Shown piece by piece: positions 26,699-35,540 of a stretch of 46,601 nt of DNA (positions are counted from its first letter, which is position 1; every line of letters starts with the position of its first letter). Position numbers and translations under genes: made by a program. Source of the stretch: Mesorhizobium kowhaii. GTDB taxonomy: Bacteria; Pseudomonadota; Alphaproteobacteria; Rhizobiales; Rhizobiaceae. The notes under the pieces were generated by a model, which made no database searches, was not told where the DNA came from, and worked only from the letters and a program-made list of their open reading frames with translations. The stretch covers positions 1 to 46,601 of the forward strand of contig NZ_MZXV01000065.1 of the NCBI RefSeq assembly GCF_003253745.1. The letters are read 5' to 3'.

Positions 26699-27289
26699 CT
26701 AATAGCCCAGGCGCTTCAGCTCAGCCTTGACCGCCGCGATCGTCTTGAAGCGGGAACGCTCCGTCGTGCCATCGCGCCACGAGCAGTCGCATGTGGCGTC
26801 GAACTTCTGGCTCACTTTCAACTGGGCGAGCGCCTTCCGGCCTGGCTTGGGGCTGTCGAAAATGCGTGCCTCGTAAAGCGTCCCCTCGACATCGTAGTGC
26901 TTCTGAGGCCAGGCAAGTATGACGATCAACTCCTTTGCCGGATCATGATCGGCGTTGGCGAGGCCGAGCGCTATATCCGGCGTGCCGCCCTCTTGTTCAC
27001 CGACCGTGATTTGGATTGTACGGTACCCGTTTTCGGATTGCTGTTGCAGCGCTACGAGCGGGCGTTCTGGATATTCATCAGTCGTCTCGTAGTCGACGAA
27101 TAGTGTCTGAAGGCCGTTCCAGCTTACGGCTGTCGTGTGCGGGTCAGCCTCATTCGAGAACCCGACGACACGTTTCGCGAAAGCCATGTCGTCCTCGCCT
27201 GGGGCACGATCGAAATCCTGTGCTCGCGCGCCGGTGAACGCGCAGGCAACAGTGAGGACAAAACAAGTGAACGGCCAAAGTCTTTTCAT
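26699..27289 (-). CDS. Secreted protein of unknown function
   Basis: 196 aa with a Sec signal peptide (MKRLWPFTCFVLTVACAFTG, likely cleavage after ARA). The mature part is about 170 aa and alternates polar strands; it contains a CDC pair near the C-terminus (KFDATCDCSWRDG). I do not recognise a family. It is followed on the same strand, 190 bases further up, by another exported protein of unknown function. Confidence 0.75.
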   Translation of the reverse strand: MKRLWPFTCFVLTVACAFTGARAQDFDRAPGEDDMAFAKRVVGFSNEADPHTTAVSWNGLQTLFVDYETTDEYPERPLVALQQQSENGYRTIQITVGEQEGGTPDIALGLANADHDPAKELIVILAWPQKHYDVEGTLYEARIFDSPKPGRKALAQLKVSQKFDATCDCSWRDGTTERSRFKTIAAVKAELKRLGY

Positions 27290-27430
27290 GCTTCGAGCCT
27301 AGCACGCGTTTCGAAGGTTCGTGAACAGGGCGGATATCGGCTCGCGATGCTGATTTAGGCCACAAGCATGTCAAAGCGATCTGGAGATGCGACAGTGGCC
27401 GCGTATCAGAAGATCGATCATCCCCGCAAA

Positions 27431-27464
27431 CACGCGCGGGCGAAACAAGCGTTTGCGCCCGCGT
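27431..27464 (-). terminator. GC-rich hairpin after the 27479 gene
   Basis: cgcgggcgaaac and gtttgcgcccgcg pair with small mismatches around aagc. It lies 15 bases beyond the stop of the minus-strand gene ending at 27479. A short T-rich stretch (gtgtttg) follows in the direction of transcription. Moderate support only. Confidence 0.45.
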
Positions 27465-27478
27465 GGCGCTCTATTCAG

Positions 27479-28021
27479 CTACTTAACTGGGATCATGAGA
27501 TGAGCGTAGGGAGTGCCCGCCCACATCACGTAGGGCTTGGATGTGTCAGGCTTGGGATCCGTCGGATAACCCTGCATCATGTCCATTGCGTTGACGATCA
27601 TCACGTGCGGGCCGGTCTCTATCCAGTTGTTGCCTTCCTCGGGCTTCGTCGCATAAGGATCGGTGTTGCTGCCGTCGGTGCCGCCGGACAGCATATACAT
27701 GAAGCCGACCTTGCCCTTGGGCGGTTCCTTTTTTTCGACCCAAGCCATGGCCCATTCCATCGAGTTGGCATCGCCACACATCGGGTCTGGACCAGGCGTG
27801 GACGGGCTGTCCGGCATGCACCAGAAGCCGTTTTTGCCCTCGCGCAGCGTGCGCATAGCACCCTTGTCATCCATGGCGTAGATCGCAGCGCCGCTTCCCA
27901 CTGCGGCGGGCGCGGCGGATTCAGCGCTCTTGATCATCGCAGCATCATCGGCCGCTGCTCTATGCATTGCAAACAAGCTGCTCGCCGCCAAAAGGGCAGC
28001 GACCGTCAGAAGCCGTTTCAT
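27479..28021 (-). CDS. Secreted protein of unknown function
   Basis: 180 aa from ATG 28021, chosen because GGAG lies 7 bases upstream; the longer frame starts at 28054. A signal peptide (MKRLLTVAALLAASSLFAMH) probably ends after AAA. The mature part includes two cysteines (FWCMPDSPSTPGPDPMCGDA) that could form a disulfide and several Met-rich stretches (MIVNAMDMMQGYP). No family is recognised with certainty. It is monocistronic as far as can be seen. Confidence 0.78.
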   Translation of the reverse strand: MKRLLTVAALLAASSLFAMHRAAADDAAMIKSAESAAPAAVGSGAAIYAMDDKGAMRTLREGKNGFWCMPDSPSTPGPDPMCGDANSMEWAMAWVEKKEPPKGKVGFMYMLSGGTDGSNTDPYATKPEEGNNWIETGPHVMIVNAMDMMQGYPTDPKPDTSKPYVMWAGTPYAHLMIPVK

Positions 28022-28208
28022 GGCCGTTCTCCGGTTTGAGTTGGTCTTGTGCATGATGTCGGACGCGCGGCTATCCAGAGCCGTTTGTCGGTATCAAAAC
28101 AGTAGCAGATCGCATGCTTCCGGACAATGAAGAAGCTTTAGCGCTGTCTAATGTATGGCGGGTGATTCATGCTGACATCGTGGCCACCGGCCGGCAAATC
28201 GCGGTTTG

Positions 28209-29945
28209 CTATTCCGTCTCTCGTTTCCCGTTGAGCTGCGCCCGCGCATCCCGGATCGAGGCGGCGTAGGTCACCAGCGGCCGCTTGACGCCGTGGTTGA
28301 TCAGCATGCGCCGTATCGGCGGCGCAGCACCCGATATGATGAAGCGGACACCGGCGCGCTTGGCCTTGTGGGCGGCGCCCTCGATGACATTGGCCGCCGT
28401 CGAATCGAAGAACGGCACGGCCGAGCAATCGAGGATGAAGTTCTTGCGCTGGTCGGCGATGCGGTCGAGCACGGTGCCGACCGTCGATGCGGCGCCGAAG
28501 AAGAAGGCGCCCGAGATGCGGTAGACGACGGTGTCGACGTCGCTTGCCTCGCTGGCATCATAGGCGCGGCCGCTGCTGTCGGCGACATCTTCCTGCACCA
28601 GCGGCAAGTCCGCCTCGACCGCGATCGACTTGGCCATACGGTCGATGAACAGGACCGAGCCGAGCGCGAAGCCGACGACGATGCCTTCGGTCAAGTCGCG
28701 GAAGACGACGATCAGGAAAGTCGCCATCAGCACCAGGGCATCGCCACGCGACGCGCGCAGCAGCGTGGCGAAGGCCTGTTTCTCGAACATGTTCCAGCAG
28801 ACGACCGCCAGCACGCCGGCAAGGGCGGCAAGCGGGATGTAGCTGGCGAGCGGTGCAGCCACCAGCATGAAGACCAGCAGGAAGAGAGAGTGCAGCATGC
28901 CCGAAACCGGCCCATGCGCGCCGGCCCGGACATTGGTCGCGGTGCGGGCGATGGTGCCGGTGGCGCACATGCCGCCGAACAGGGCCGAGGCGATGTTGGC
29001 GAAGCCTTGCGCCACCAGTTCGCAATTGGAACGGTGCCGCCGGCCCGTCATGCCGTCGGCGACGACGGCCGACAGCAGTGATTCGATCGCACCGAGCAGT
29101 GCAAAGGCGACGGCGTCCGGCAGCACGGCGATCGCCTTGTCGAGGCTGAGCGCCGGCAGCGCCGGAAACGGCAGGCTGCGCGGAATGCCGCCGTAACGCG
29201 TGCCGATCGTTTCCGCCGGCAGCGTTAGCAGCGCCACCACCAGCGAGGCCAGGCCGACGGCGATCAGCATGCCCGGCCAGCCCGGCCGCCAGCGTTTCAG
29301 CGCGACAATGGTGACGATGGTCAGCACCGCCACCAGCGTCGCCGAGATGTTGATCGTGCCGGCCGCCGCGCCGATCGCCATCAGTTTCGGCAGCAGCGGC
29401 CCGGGCTCCGGCCCGGCAAGTTTCAGCCCGAACAGTTCGACGATCTGGCCGGAGAAGATGATGATCGCGATGCCGGCGGTGAAGCCGACCGTCACCGGAT
29501 AGGGGATGAATTTGATGTAGGTGCCAAGACGCAGATAGCCGATGGCGAGCAGGAAGACGCCCGACATCAAGGTTGCCAACAGCAGTCCGTCGACACCTTG
29601 GCGCTGAACCGTTGCCGCCACCAGCACGATGAAGGCGCCGGCAGGCCCACCAATCTGGAAGCGGCTGCCGCCCAGCGCCGAGACGATGAAGCCGCCGACG
29701 ATGGCGGTGAACAGGCCACGCTCCGGCGTCACGCCCGAGGCAATCGCGATCGCCATCGACAGCGGCAACGCGACGATGGCGACGGTCAGGCCGGACATGA
29801 AGTCGGCCTTGAACTGCGGCAGGTGGTAGCCCTCGCGCCAGACTGTCACCAGCTTTGGCGTGAACAATTCGGAAAATGTCGGCTTCGCCGACTTCTGGGC
29901 CGACTTCTGGGCCGGTTGATGCACTGCCCGCTGCGTCTGATCCAT
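28209..29945 (-). CDS. SulP-family anion transporter with STAS domain
   Basis: 578 aa. About eleven to twelve membrane helices (residues about 45-430) include the SulP signature (PLSMAIAIASGVTPERGLFT) and a second family block (FPALPALSLDKAIAVLP). A C-terminal STAS domain covers about 465-570 (ILDCSAVPFFDSTAANVIEG). SulP proteins carry sulfate, bicarbonate, dicarboxylates or other anions; the substrate here is not determined. ATG 29945 has GGAAGG 6 bases upstream. A small XRE gene lies 67 bases upstream on the same strand, and this pair recurs in rhizobia. Confidence 0.92.
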   Translation of the reverse strand: MDQTQRAVHQPAQKSAQKSAKPTFSELFTPKLVTVWREGYHLPQFKADFMSGLTVAIVALPLSMAIAIASGVTPERGLFTAIVGGFIVSALGGSRFQIGGPAGAFIVLVAATVQRQGVDGLLLATLMSGVFLLAIGYLRLGTYIKFIPYPVTVGFTAGIAIIIFSGQIVELFGLKLAGPEPGPLLPKLMAIGAAAGTINISATLVAVLTIVTIVALKRWRPGWPGMLIAVGLASLVVALLTLPAETIGTRYGGIPRSLPFPALPALSLDKAIAVLPDAVAFALLGAIESLLSAVVADGMTGRRHRSNCELVAQGFANIASALFGGMCATGTIARTATNVRAGAHGPVSGMLHSLFLLVFMLVAAPLASYIPLAALAGVLAVVCWNMFEKQAFATLLRASRGDALVLMATFLIVVFRDLTEGIVVGFALGSVLFIDRMAKSIAVEADLPLVQEDVADSSGRAYDASEASDVDTVVYRISGAFFFGAASTVGTVLDRIADQRKNFILDCSAVPFFDSTAANVIEGAAHKAKRAGVRFIISGAAPPIRRMLINHGVKRPLVTYAASIRDARAQLNGKRETE

Positions 29946-30012
29946 GAACTGCCTTCCGCTCCAGAAGGCGGCGGGATCGTCGGCAGGACTGTCGGCGGTC
30001 GCCGTCGCGACT

Positions 30013-30291
30013 TTATGCCGGCTCAGCCTTTGGATCTGGCGGCACGACAGGCTTGAGGCGCACGCCCCTGCCACCGCGCTCGCTGGTCTGGTGCTCGCCG
30101 ATCAGCTCCACCCCGGCCTCGTCGAGAGCCTGGATGACCTTCATCAGCGTATCGACCACGCCCCTGACCACGCCGTCGCTCGCCTCCATGCGCTGGATGG
30201 TCGGAAGCGAAACGCCGGCGCGTTCGGCGAGCGTCTTCTGATCGATGCCGGCCAGCGCCCTTGCGGCGCGCATCTGCGCGGCAGTGATCAT
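30013..30291 (-). CDS. Small XRE-family HTH protein
   Basis: 92 aa with a Cro/CI-type HTH at about 10-45 (KTLAERAGVSLPTIQRMEAS) and a short C-terminal extension that may aid dimerisation. It precedes the SulP gene by 67 bases on the same strand and could regulate it or be autoregulated. The ribosome site is weak. Confidence 0.85.
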   Translation of the reverse strand: MITAAQMRAARALAGIDQKTLAERAGVSLPTIQRMEASDGVVRGVVDTLMKVIQALDEAGVELIGEHQTSERGGRGVRLKPVVPPDPKAEPA

Positions 30292-30467
30292 CGGCCGAAA
30301 TCCCCGTCTGAGTCTGCAGGTCTAGCGTATAATACCATCATTGTGATGTTTCAAGCATCAACATGAATGTCTGAGACGTAAGCGCCGCCGCCTGCTTGTC
30401 CATTTTGTCAGATACTTCCCGAGGATTGCGAGCTAGGGTGCTCCATCTGGGGCAGGGGGCAACGCGG

Positions 30468-30566
30468 GTGAATCTTTTCAAGACCTTCATGACATCGGCA
30501 TGCTTGCTGTCGGTGGTTTTTTTGCTGGCAGGCTGCGGACATGGGCTGATCAACCGACTGATCTGA
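30468..30566 (+). CDS. 32-aa small lipoprotein (entericidin-like size)
   Basis: GTG start with AGGGGG about 9 bases upstream. The product is MNLFKTFMTSACLLSVVFLL followed by AGCGHGLINRLI. It has a positively charged N-terminus, a hydrophobic core and a perfect lipobox LAGC, so the mature lipopeptide would be only about 10 residues. This is the plan of entericidin-type and similar tiny lipoproteins. The frame is too short to be sure of expression, but a lipobox with a good ribosome site is unlikely by chance. It ends 10 bases before the convergent PAP2 stop. Confidence 0.6.
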   Translation: MNLFKTFMTSACLLSVVFLLAGCGHGLINRLI

Positions 30567-30576
30567 CGGCGATTGA

Positions 30577-31278
30577 TCAGGCGTCGTCGCTCTGTCCGCG
30601 CCACCGCTGCAGAGCCCGCGCCGCCAACCAGCACAGCATCGCCCAGGCGAAGCCGGCGCACCAGCCGGCCAGCACATCCGACGGCCAGTGGACGCCGAGA
30701 TAGATGCGGCTGACGCCAACCAGCAGCGTCGTCAGCACTGCGAGCGACAACACATAGATCTTCGTCACCCGGCCCGGCAGGAAGCGCGCGGCCAGCGAGC
30801 CGAGCGTCAGATAGGTCACCGCCGACAGCATGGCGTGGCCGCTCGGAAAGGACAGCGAGGTCTCGTTGACCAGATGCGAAACGAGCTCGGGCCGCGGCCG
30901 GTCGACGCCGACTTTGAGCAGGCTAGACAGCACTTGGCCGCCCGCCACAGCGACGAAGATGAGCAGCGCCGTGGCCGGCCGGCGGATCAACAACAGATAG
31001 ACGATCGTCGCCGCCGTGATCAGCACCAGCACGGCCGAGCTGCCGAGGCTGGTGATGTCGCGCATGGCACCCTCCAGCCAAAACGGGCCGATCGGCACAC
31101 CCGGCTGGCCCGGTTGGCGGAAGGCGAGCAGGATTTCGGTGTCGAAGGCGTGCGGCGTGGTGGCGCGCGCCACCTCCATCAACTCCTCGAACCCCCACAG
31201 GCAGCCGGCGATGACCAGGCCGGCCAGCAGCACCGAAAATTCGACCCGGTTCATGAGAGCGTTCGCGGCGTTCTTCAT
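30577..31278 (-). CDS. PAP2-family phosphatase
   Basis: 233 aa membrane protein with the three PAP2 motifs: KVGVDRPRP (KX6RP), PSGHAM, and SRIYLGVHWPSDVLAG. Six hydrophobic segments surround them. The family dephosphorylates phosphatidic acid, undecaprenyl diphosphate or related lipid phosphates at the membrane. The start was set at ATG 31278; upstream sequence belongs to the neighbouring gene in another frame. It lies 14 bases after the small DMT gene, so they are likely co-transcribed. Confidence 0.9.
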   Translation of the reverse strand: MKNAANALMNRVEFSVLLAGLVIAGCLWGFEELMEVARATTPHAFDTEILLAFRQPGQPGVPIGPFWLEGAMRDITSLGSSAVLVLITAATIVYLLLIRRPATALLIFVAVAGGQVLSSLLKVGVDRPRPELVSHLVNETSLSFPSGHAMLSAVTYLTLGSLAARFLPGRVTKIYVLSLAVLTTLLVGVSRIYLGVHWPSDVLAGWCAGFAWAMLCWLAARALQRWRGQSDDA

Positions 31279-31292
31279 CGGCAATTCGCCCG

Positions 31293-31634
31293 TTACAACC
31301 GCCCTTGCAGATAGGGCCCGAGCGTGATCAGCGCCACAGCGGCGATCGCCAGCACGATGCCGGTCGCCTGCAGCGCGTTGACGCGCTCGCCGAAGAACAT
31401 CAGGGCGACGACATTCACCGACACCAACTGGATGACGGCCGACAGGCTGAACGACACCGACATGCCGAATTCGCGGATCAGCCGCAGCATGATCAGATTG
31501 CCCAGCGAATAGAGCGCCAGCGTCAGCAGGATCTTGCCAAGGCTCGGCGCCATGCCCCATTGCTTGGCCGCCATCGCCGCCAGCAGGAAGATCACTGTCG
31601 AAAAGCCAAGCTGCAGCAACCCCGAAAAGCTCAC
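31293..31634 (-). CDS. Small DMT/EamA-like membrane protein
   Basis: 113 aa with four membrane helices. The end reads ALMFFGERVNALQATGIVLA, typical of a single EamA/SMR-like repeat. Proteins of this size work as dimers in the drug/metabolite transporter superfamily. Together with the PAP2 gene it may serve lipid-linked intermediates (as ArnE/F-type flippases do), but that is inference from co-location only. Confidence 0.82.
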   Translation of the reverse strand: MSFSGLLQLGFSTVIFLLAAMAAKQWGMAPSLGKILLTLALYSLGNLIMLRLIREFGMSVSFSLSAVIQLVSVNVVALMFFGERVNALQATGIVLAIAAVALITLGPYLQGRL

Positions 31635-31801
31635 GTCCCGTCCCCTCTCGAAGCGGCTCGCGCCGCGTGTATCGCGGACTTGTTTCCGAAGCGCGCCGGG
31701 ACGTCAAGCGACCTTGATCAAACAAAGTCTTGGCAACCGCAAGATGGAAGCTCAATGTGCCGGTATCGCCCAGCCTATCGATTGAAGGGCGGTCGGGGAC
31801 C

Positions 31802-33193
31802 ATGATTCGCATTCTTCAAAACGTATCGCGACGCTGGAGCGAGCTTTCTCTCGCCCTGCAATTCCTCGTTGCCGGCGGCTTTGGGCTTCTGGCCGTCATG
31901 CTGGTGGTGGGCGCCTGGGTGACGTCACAGATCCGGGAAGGCGTCACCCGCAATTCGGCCGCCACGACGGCCCTCTATGTCGACAGCGTGATTGCGCCGC
32001 TGCTGCCCGACTTGCGCAAGAGCCAGGAACTCAGCGACAGCGCCAAGCAGGCGCTCGACGAGACGCTTGGCCAAGGCGCGCTCGGCAAGCGCATCGTATC
32101 GTTCAGGCTCTGGCGCCGTGACGGCACGGTTCTCTACGCGAAGGATGCAGCCTTGATTGGCCGCCGCTTCGATCTGACCGACGGTTTGCGTTCCGCCTTC
32201 CAGGGCAATGTCGTCGCCCAATTCGATACGTTCGATGAGAACGAAATCCAGGAAGAGGCGATCGGCTTGCCGTTGCTGGAGATCTACAATCCCGTGCGCG
32301 AACCCTGGTCTGGCGAAGTGGTGGCCGTCACCGAATTCTATGAAATCGCCGACGACTTCCAAGCCACCCTGGCTTCCGCTCTGCTGTCGAGCTGGCTGAT
32401 CGTGGCTGGCGCAACCCTGGCGGCATTTCTGCTCCTGTCCGGCATCGTCCTGCGCGGCAGTCGCACCATCGACGATCAGCGCGGGGCGCTGCGCCGCCAG
32501 GTGTCGGAGCTGCAGGGCCTGGTGGCGCAAAACAATGCCTTGCGGGTACGCGTGCAGCGGGCGTCCCGCCGCGCCACCGCGCTCAACGAAAGATACCTGC
32601 GCCGCATCGGCGCCGACCTCCATGACGGTCCGGCCCAACTCGTCGCGCTGGCGGCGCTGCGCATGGATAGTCCGGTATTTTCCGGCGATGGCCATTCGAG
32701 CGAAAGCCGCTCGACCGAGGTCGCGATGATCCGCAAGACGCTGGAGGACGCGATGCGCGAAATACGCGGTATCTGCACCGGCCTCGTCCTGCCGCAGATA
32801 GAGACGGCTGCCACAACGGACATTCTGCGGCTGGCCGTCAACGAACACGAGCTGAGGACGGGAACGTCGGTGACACTGACGCTGGCCGGACACTTGCCAG
32901 AGCCCGGCGCCTCCGAGAAGATCAGCATCTATCGTTTCGTGCAGGAAGGGTTGAACAATGCCTATCGCCACGGACGAGGCAAGGATCAGGCGGTGAGTGC
33001 CGGGATGAAGGGTGGCAGGCTTTTCGTTGAAGTCTCGGACGGCGGGCCAGGCTTCGATCCAGCTCGCGTCGAGGGCCTCGGGCTCGCCGGCCTCAGGGAG
33101 CGGGTCGAAAGCATTGGCGGCCAGTTCGAAACCTTGACCGGGCCGCACGGCACGCGATTGGTGATCCGTTTATCGGTCGAGGAGCAAGCATGA
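31802..33193 (+). CDS. NarX/DegS-type sensor histidine kinase
   Basis: 463 aa. TM1 is about 18-40 and TM2 about 197-217, with a periplasmic sensor of about 155 residues between. A coiled coil (220-260) leads to the HisKA_3 box with phospho-acceptor H274 in GADLHDGPAQL. The HATPase domain follows with VQEGLNNAYRHG, DGGPGFDP and GLGLAGLRERV. Its stop overlaps the response regulator start by four bases. The signal is unknown; the periplasmic region does not look like NarX. Confidence 0.92.
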   Translation: MIRILQNVSRRWSELSLALQFLVAGGFGLLAVMLVVGAWVTSQIREGVTRNSAATTALYVDSVIAPLLPDLRKSQELSDSAKQALDETLGQGALGKRIVSFRLWRRDGTVLYAKDAALIGRRFDLTDGLRSAFQGNVVAQFDTFDENEIQEEAIGLPLLEIYNPVREPWSGEVVAVTEFYEIADDFQATLASALLSSWLIVAGATLAAFLLLSGIVLRGSRTIDDQRGALRRQVSELQGLVAQNNALRVRVQRASRRATALNERYLRRIGADLHDGPAQLVALAALRMDSPVFSGDGHSSESRSTEVAMIRKTLEDAMREIRGICTGLVLPQIETAATTDILRLAVNEHELRTGTSVTLTLAGHLPEPGASEKISIYRFVQEGLNNAYRHGRGKDQAVSAGMKGGRLFVEVSDGGPGFDPARVEGLGLAGLRERVESIGGQFETLTGPHGTRLVIRLSVEEQA

Positions 33194-33852
33194 TCGACGC
33201 CATTCGCATTGCCATTATCGACGATCATCCCCTGTTTCGCGAGGGCGTGACGCGCAGCCTGACGGAAATCGGAGGCTTCGAGATGGTTGGCGAGGGCGCC
33301 ACGGCGCAGGATGCCGAACGCATCGTGTCGACGGTACGGCCCGACATATTGCTGCTCGATATCTCCATGCCGGGCGGCGGTCTGACCGCGGTTGCAAGCA
33401 TCCTTGCCGGCCATCCCGCCCAGAAGATCGTCATGCTGACCGTCTCGGAGGCCAATGCCGATGTGACCAGGGCCCTGAACGCTGGGGTGCGTGGCTATGT
33501 CCTCAAAGGCATCGGGTCGCGCGGGCTCGCCGACATCCTGCACAGCGTGGCGGCCGGCGAAAGCTATCTTTCGCCGACGCTGTCGGCCCGCCTGCTTTCG
33601 GATCTCCAGTCCCTGCAGCCGACCGACGGCATAGCGGACCGGCTGCGGCAACTCACCGAGCGACAGGCAGAAATTCTGCGGCTGGTGGCGGAGGGGCTAA
33701 GCAATAAGGAAGTTGCCTTGCGGCTGGAGCTGCAAGAGAAGACCGTGAAGCATCACATGACCGGCGTGCTCTCGAAACTCAATGTGCGAAACCGCACCGA
33801 AGCAGCCTTGATGATGCGTGAGTCGCGCGACCGGGACCGGAACCATTCGTAG
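33190..33852 (+). CDS. NarL/FixJ-type response regulator
   Basis: 220 aa. The receiver domain spans about 1-125 with D57 as phospho-acceptor (ILLLDISMPGG), acidic pair DD at 11-12 and the conserved Lys in GYVLKG. A LuxR-type HTH lies at about 155-215 (LTERQAEILRLVAEGLSNKE). It is translationally coupled to the kinase gene (ATGA), which defines the pair. Target genes are unknown. Confidence 0.93.
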   Translation: MIDAIRIAIIDDHPLFREGVTRSLTEIGGFEMVGEGATAQDAERIVSTVRPDILLLDISMPGGGLTAVASILAGHPAQKIVMLTVSEANADVTRALNAGVRGYVLKGIGSRGLADILHSVAAGESYLSPTLSARLLSDLQSLQPTDGIADRLRQLTERQAEILRLVAEGLSNKEVALRLELQEKTVKHHMTGVLSKLNVRNRTEAALMMRESRDRDRNHS

Positions 33853-33870
33853 AGGCTTCGGCATTCCTAG

Positions 33871-33971
33871 AGCAATTCCAGGAAAAGTGTGAAACGGTTT
33901 TCCGTCCGGAATTGCGTCAAAACAAAGAGATGGAGCGGTTCTGCGTTTCTGTGAAACGATAAACCGCTCCA
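33871..33971. repeat. Rhizobiales mosaic intergenic repeat
   Basis: Two nested inverted pairs: gcaattcc/ggaattgc with ggaaaa/ttttcc inside it, then tggagcggtt/aaccgctcca about 60 bases later. I recognise this sequence type as a repeated intergenic element in Mesorhizobium and relatives. It lies just after the response regulator stop. Confidence 0.7.
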
Positions 33972-34000
33972 TGCCGCGGGTGACGCCGGACAAAAACGAG

Positions 34001-34033
34001 GTCACCTCCGCCGGGGGGGCCGGCGGAGGTGAC
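34001..34033 (-). terminator. Strong hairpin terminator after first glycine-rich gene
   Basis: Perfect 14-base arms (gtcacctccgccgg / ccggcggaggtgac) around five bases, 33 bases beyond the stop at 34066. In the minus direction it is followed by ctcgtttttg. A near-identical hairpin follows the paralogous gene at 34860, which shows the terminator was duplicated with the gene. Confidence 0.75.
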
Positions 34034-34065
34034 GTGTGAAGCTGGCCGTTGCCTGTTGGCCAACT

Positions 34066-34548
34066 TCACAAGGCTTTGAGGCGGCTGACATCCGCAGGCG
34101 TCGCTCCGCGCTCGATGATCGTACGCCCGAGCGAATCCTCCATACTGAAACGGCCATTCTCGATCTTTTCCGTTATGCCGTCGGGATGCCGGACCGTGAT
34201 CGTCTTGCCTTCCACGTCGACCTGGTCACCGGTCTTGGCGTTGACATGATGGCCGTTGCCATTGTCGCTCTGCCCCTGGCCGGATTTAGAGTTGCCGCTG
34301 TTTCCTTTGCCGCCGCTGTTGCCACCACCGCCACCGTTGCCGCCACCGCCACCGTTGCCGCCGCCGCCACCGCCACCACCACCACCACCGCCACCGCCGC
34401 CGTTGCCGTTGCCGGCTTGAGCGCTAGCGGCGTAGATCCCAGGAGCGGAGCCGTGGAGGGCAATCTGATAGGGAGCGATGGTCAGCGCCAGCGCGGCTGC
34501 CGATCTGAGCGCCAGCCGGCAACAACGGGTCGTCATCGATCCATGCAT
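34066..34548 (-). CDS. Glycine-rich secreted protein, tandem paralog A
   Basis: 160 aa from ATG 34548 (GGAG 6 bases upstream). A long signal-like N-terminus (MTTRCCRLALRSAAALALTI) probably ends after ASAQA. Next come an about 50-residue Gly/Asn/Ser-rich linker with long glycine runs and a C-terminal domain of about 60 residues (HVNAKTGDQVDVEGKTITVR, RTIIERGATPADVSRLKAL). The C-terminal domain and signal closely match the next gene, but the linkers differ. The family is unknown to me. Its own promoter would have to lie within the 34549-34859 gap. Confidence 0.8.
   Translation of the reverse strand: MHGSMTTRCCRLALRSAAALALTIAPYQIALHGSAPGIYAASAQAGNGNGGGGGGGGGGGGGGGNGGGGGNGGGGGNSGGKGNSGNSKSGQGQSDNGNGHHVNAKTGDQVDVEGKTITVRHPDGITEKIENGRFSMEDSLGRTIIERGATPADVSRLKAL
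34321..34416. repeat. Trinucleotide-type repeat coding the poly-Gly linker
   Basis: A run of ccaccg/ccgttg units on the plus strand, encoding glycine runs with interspersed Asn in paralog A. Such tracts change length easily by slippage, and paralog B has a different, shorter Gly/Ser linker at the same place. Confidence 0.75.
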
Positions 34549-34797
34549 CCTGATCTCCGTCGATTGAGCTGGCGTGCCACCGTCGACGTTGCAGTTGCAC
34601 AGCATCGCCGAAAGAAATGATCCTCGAAAGCCGTACCCGACCGTTGCGCTTGTCACCCAGGACCTTTGCAAGCGCAAGATTGGACTAAAGTCCCAAGCAT
34701 GTGCTAATAAATGCCGCGTATGGACGGCGGCGACCGCCATCGCCGACGGGAAGCTGGGCTTTCCTGATGCCTGGCGGCTGCACACGCCGAACATCAA

Positions 34798-34829
34798 GTC
34801 ACCTCCGCCGGGGGCGGCGGAGGTGACTT
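34798..34829 (-). terminator. Hairpin terminator after second glycine-rich gene
   Basis: gtcacctccgccg-like arm pairs with cggcggaggtgac around a short loop, about 30 bases beyond the stop at 34860. It shares its arms with the hairpin at 34001-34033. The bases between stop and hairpin (ttgtgaag..caacaggc..cagctt) are also similar. The 34549-34859 gap otherwise holds only paralog A's upstream region. Confidence 0.7.
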
Positions 34830-34859
34830 GTAAAGCTGGCTGTAGCCTGTTGATCTACT

Positions 34860-35306
34860 TCACAAAGCCTGAAGACGACTGATGTCGTTTGCCGTCGCTG
34901 GACGTTCGACAATCGTGCGGCCGAGTGCATCCTTCATTTCGAAACGACCGTTCTCGATCTCTTCCTTGATGCCATCGGGATGCTCGACCTCAATCTTGTT
35001 GCCTTCTACTTCGACCCTGTCGCCGGTTGCCGCATTGACATGATCTCCCTCTTCGTCGTCTCCGCCACCGGACCCGGAGTAACCGCCATCGCCGACGTTT
35101 CCGCTGTTGCTGTTGCCACTCCCGCCGCTGCCGCTTCCGCCCCCACCGCCGCTATCATGTCCGCTATCCTTGGCAAGCGCGCTTGCGGCAACGATGCCGG
35201 GAGCAGGGCCGTGAAAGGTGAGTTGACAGGGGGCGATGGCCAGCGCCAGTGCCGACGTCGCCCTCAGCGCCAGCCAGCAACTGCGGGTCGTGATCGATCT
35301 GCGCAC
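34860..35306 (-). CDS. Glycine-rich secreted protein, tandem paralog B
   Basis: 148 aa from GTG 35306, preceded by GGAG in the same relative place as in paralog A. The signal-like part (ITTRSCWLALRATSALALAI) is followed by a Gly/Ser/Asp linker (SGGGGGSGSGGSGNSNSG) and the shared C-terminal domain (HVNAATGDRVEVEGNKIEVE, RTIVERPATANDISRLQAL). Compared with A it has a more acidic linker (GGGDDEEGD). Both products are presumably exported; the role is unknown. Confidence 0.8.
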   Translation of the reverse strand: MRRSITTRSCWLALRATSALALAIAPCQLTFHGPAPGIVAASALAKDSGHDSGGGGGSGSGGSGNSNSGNVGDGGYSGSGGGDDEEGDHVNAATGDRVEVEGNKIEVEHPDGIKEEIENGRFEMKDALGRTIVERPATANDISRLQAL

Positions 35307-35540
35307 CTTGGTCTCCTCTTCGATCAGGCCGGCGGATTTCAAGCAGGCGAATTTCGGGCAGGCGTTCGCAAGTGGCGACCATCGCCGACATGGCGGCCTT
35401 GGGTAACCGGCCCACGACCGATGCGGTGCCACCAGGGGACCTTTGCCGGGCCCGGCAAGGGACCATTGTCCCAGCGCACCGAGCTGCTCGCAGAATGCTT
35501 AGCCAACAGCACGGAATGCCTGTTGCGGCTGAAAGTTCTT

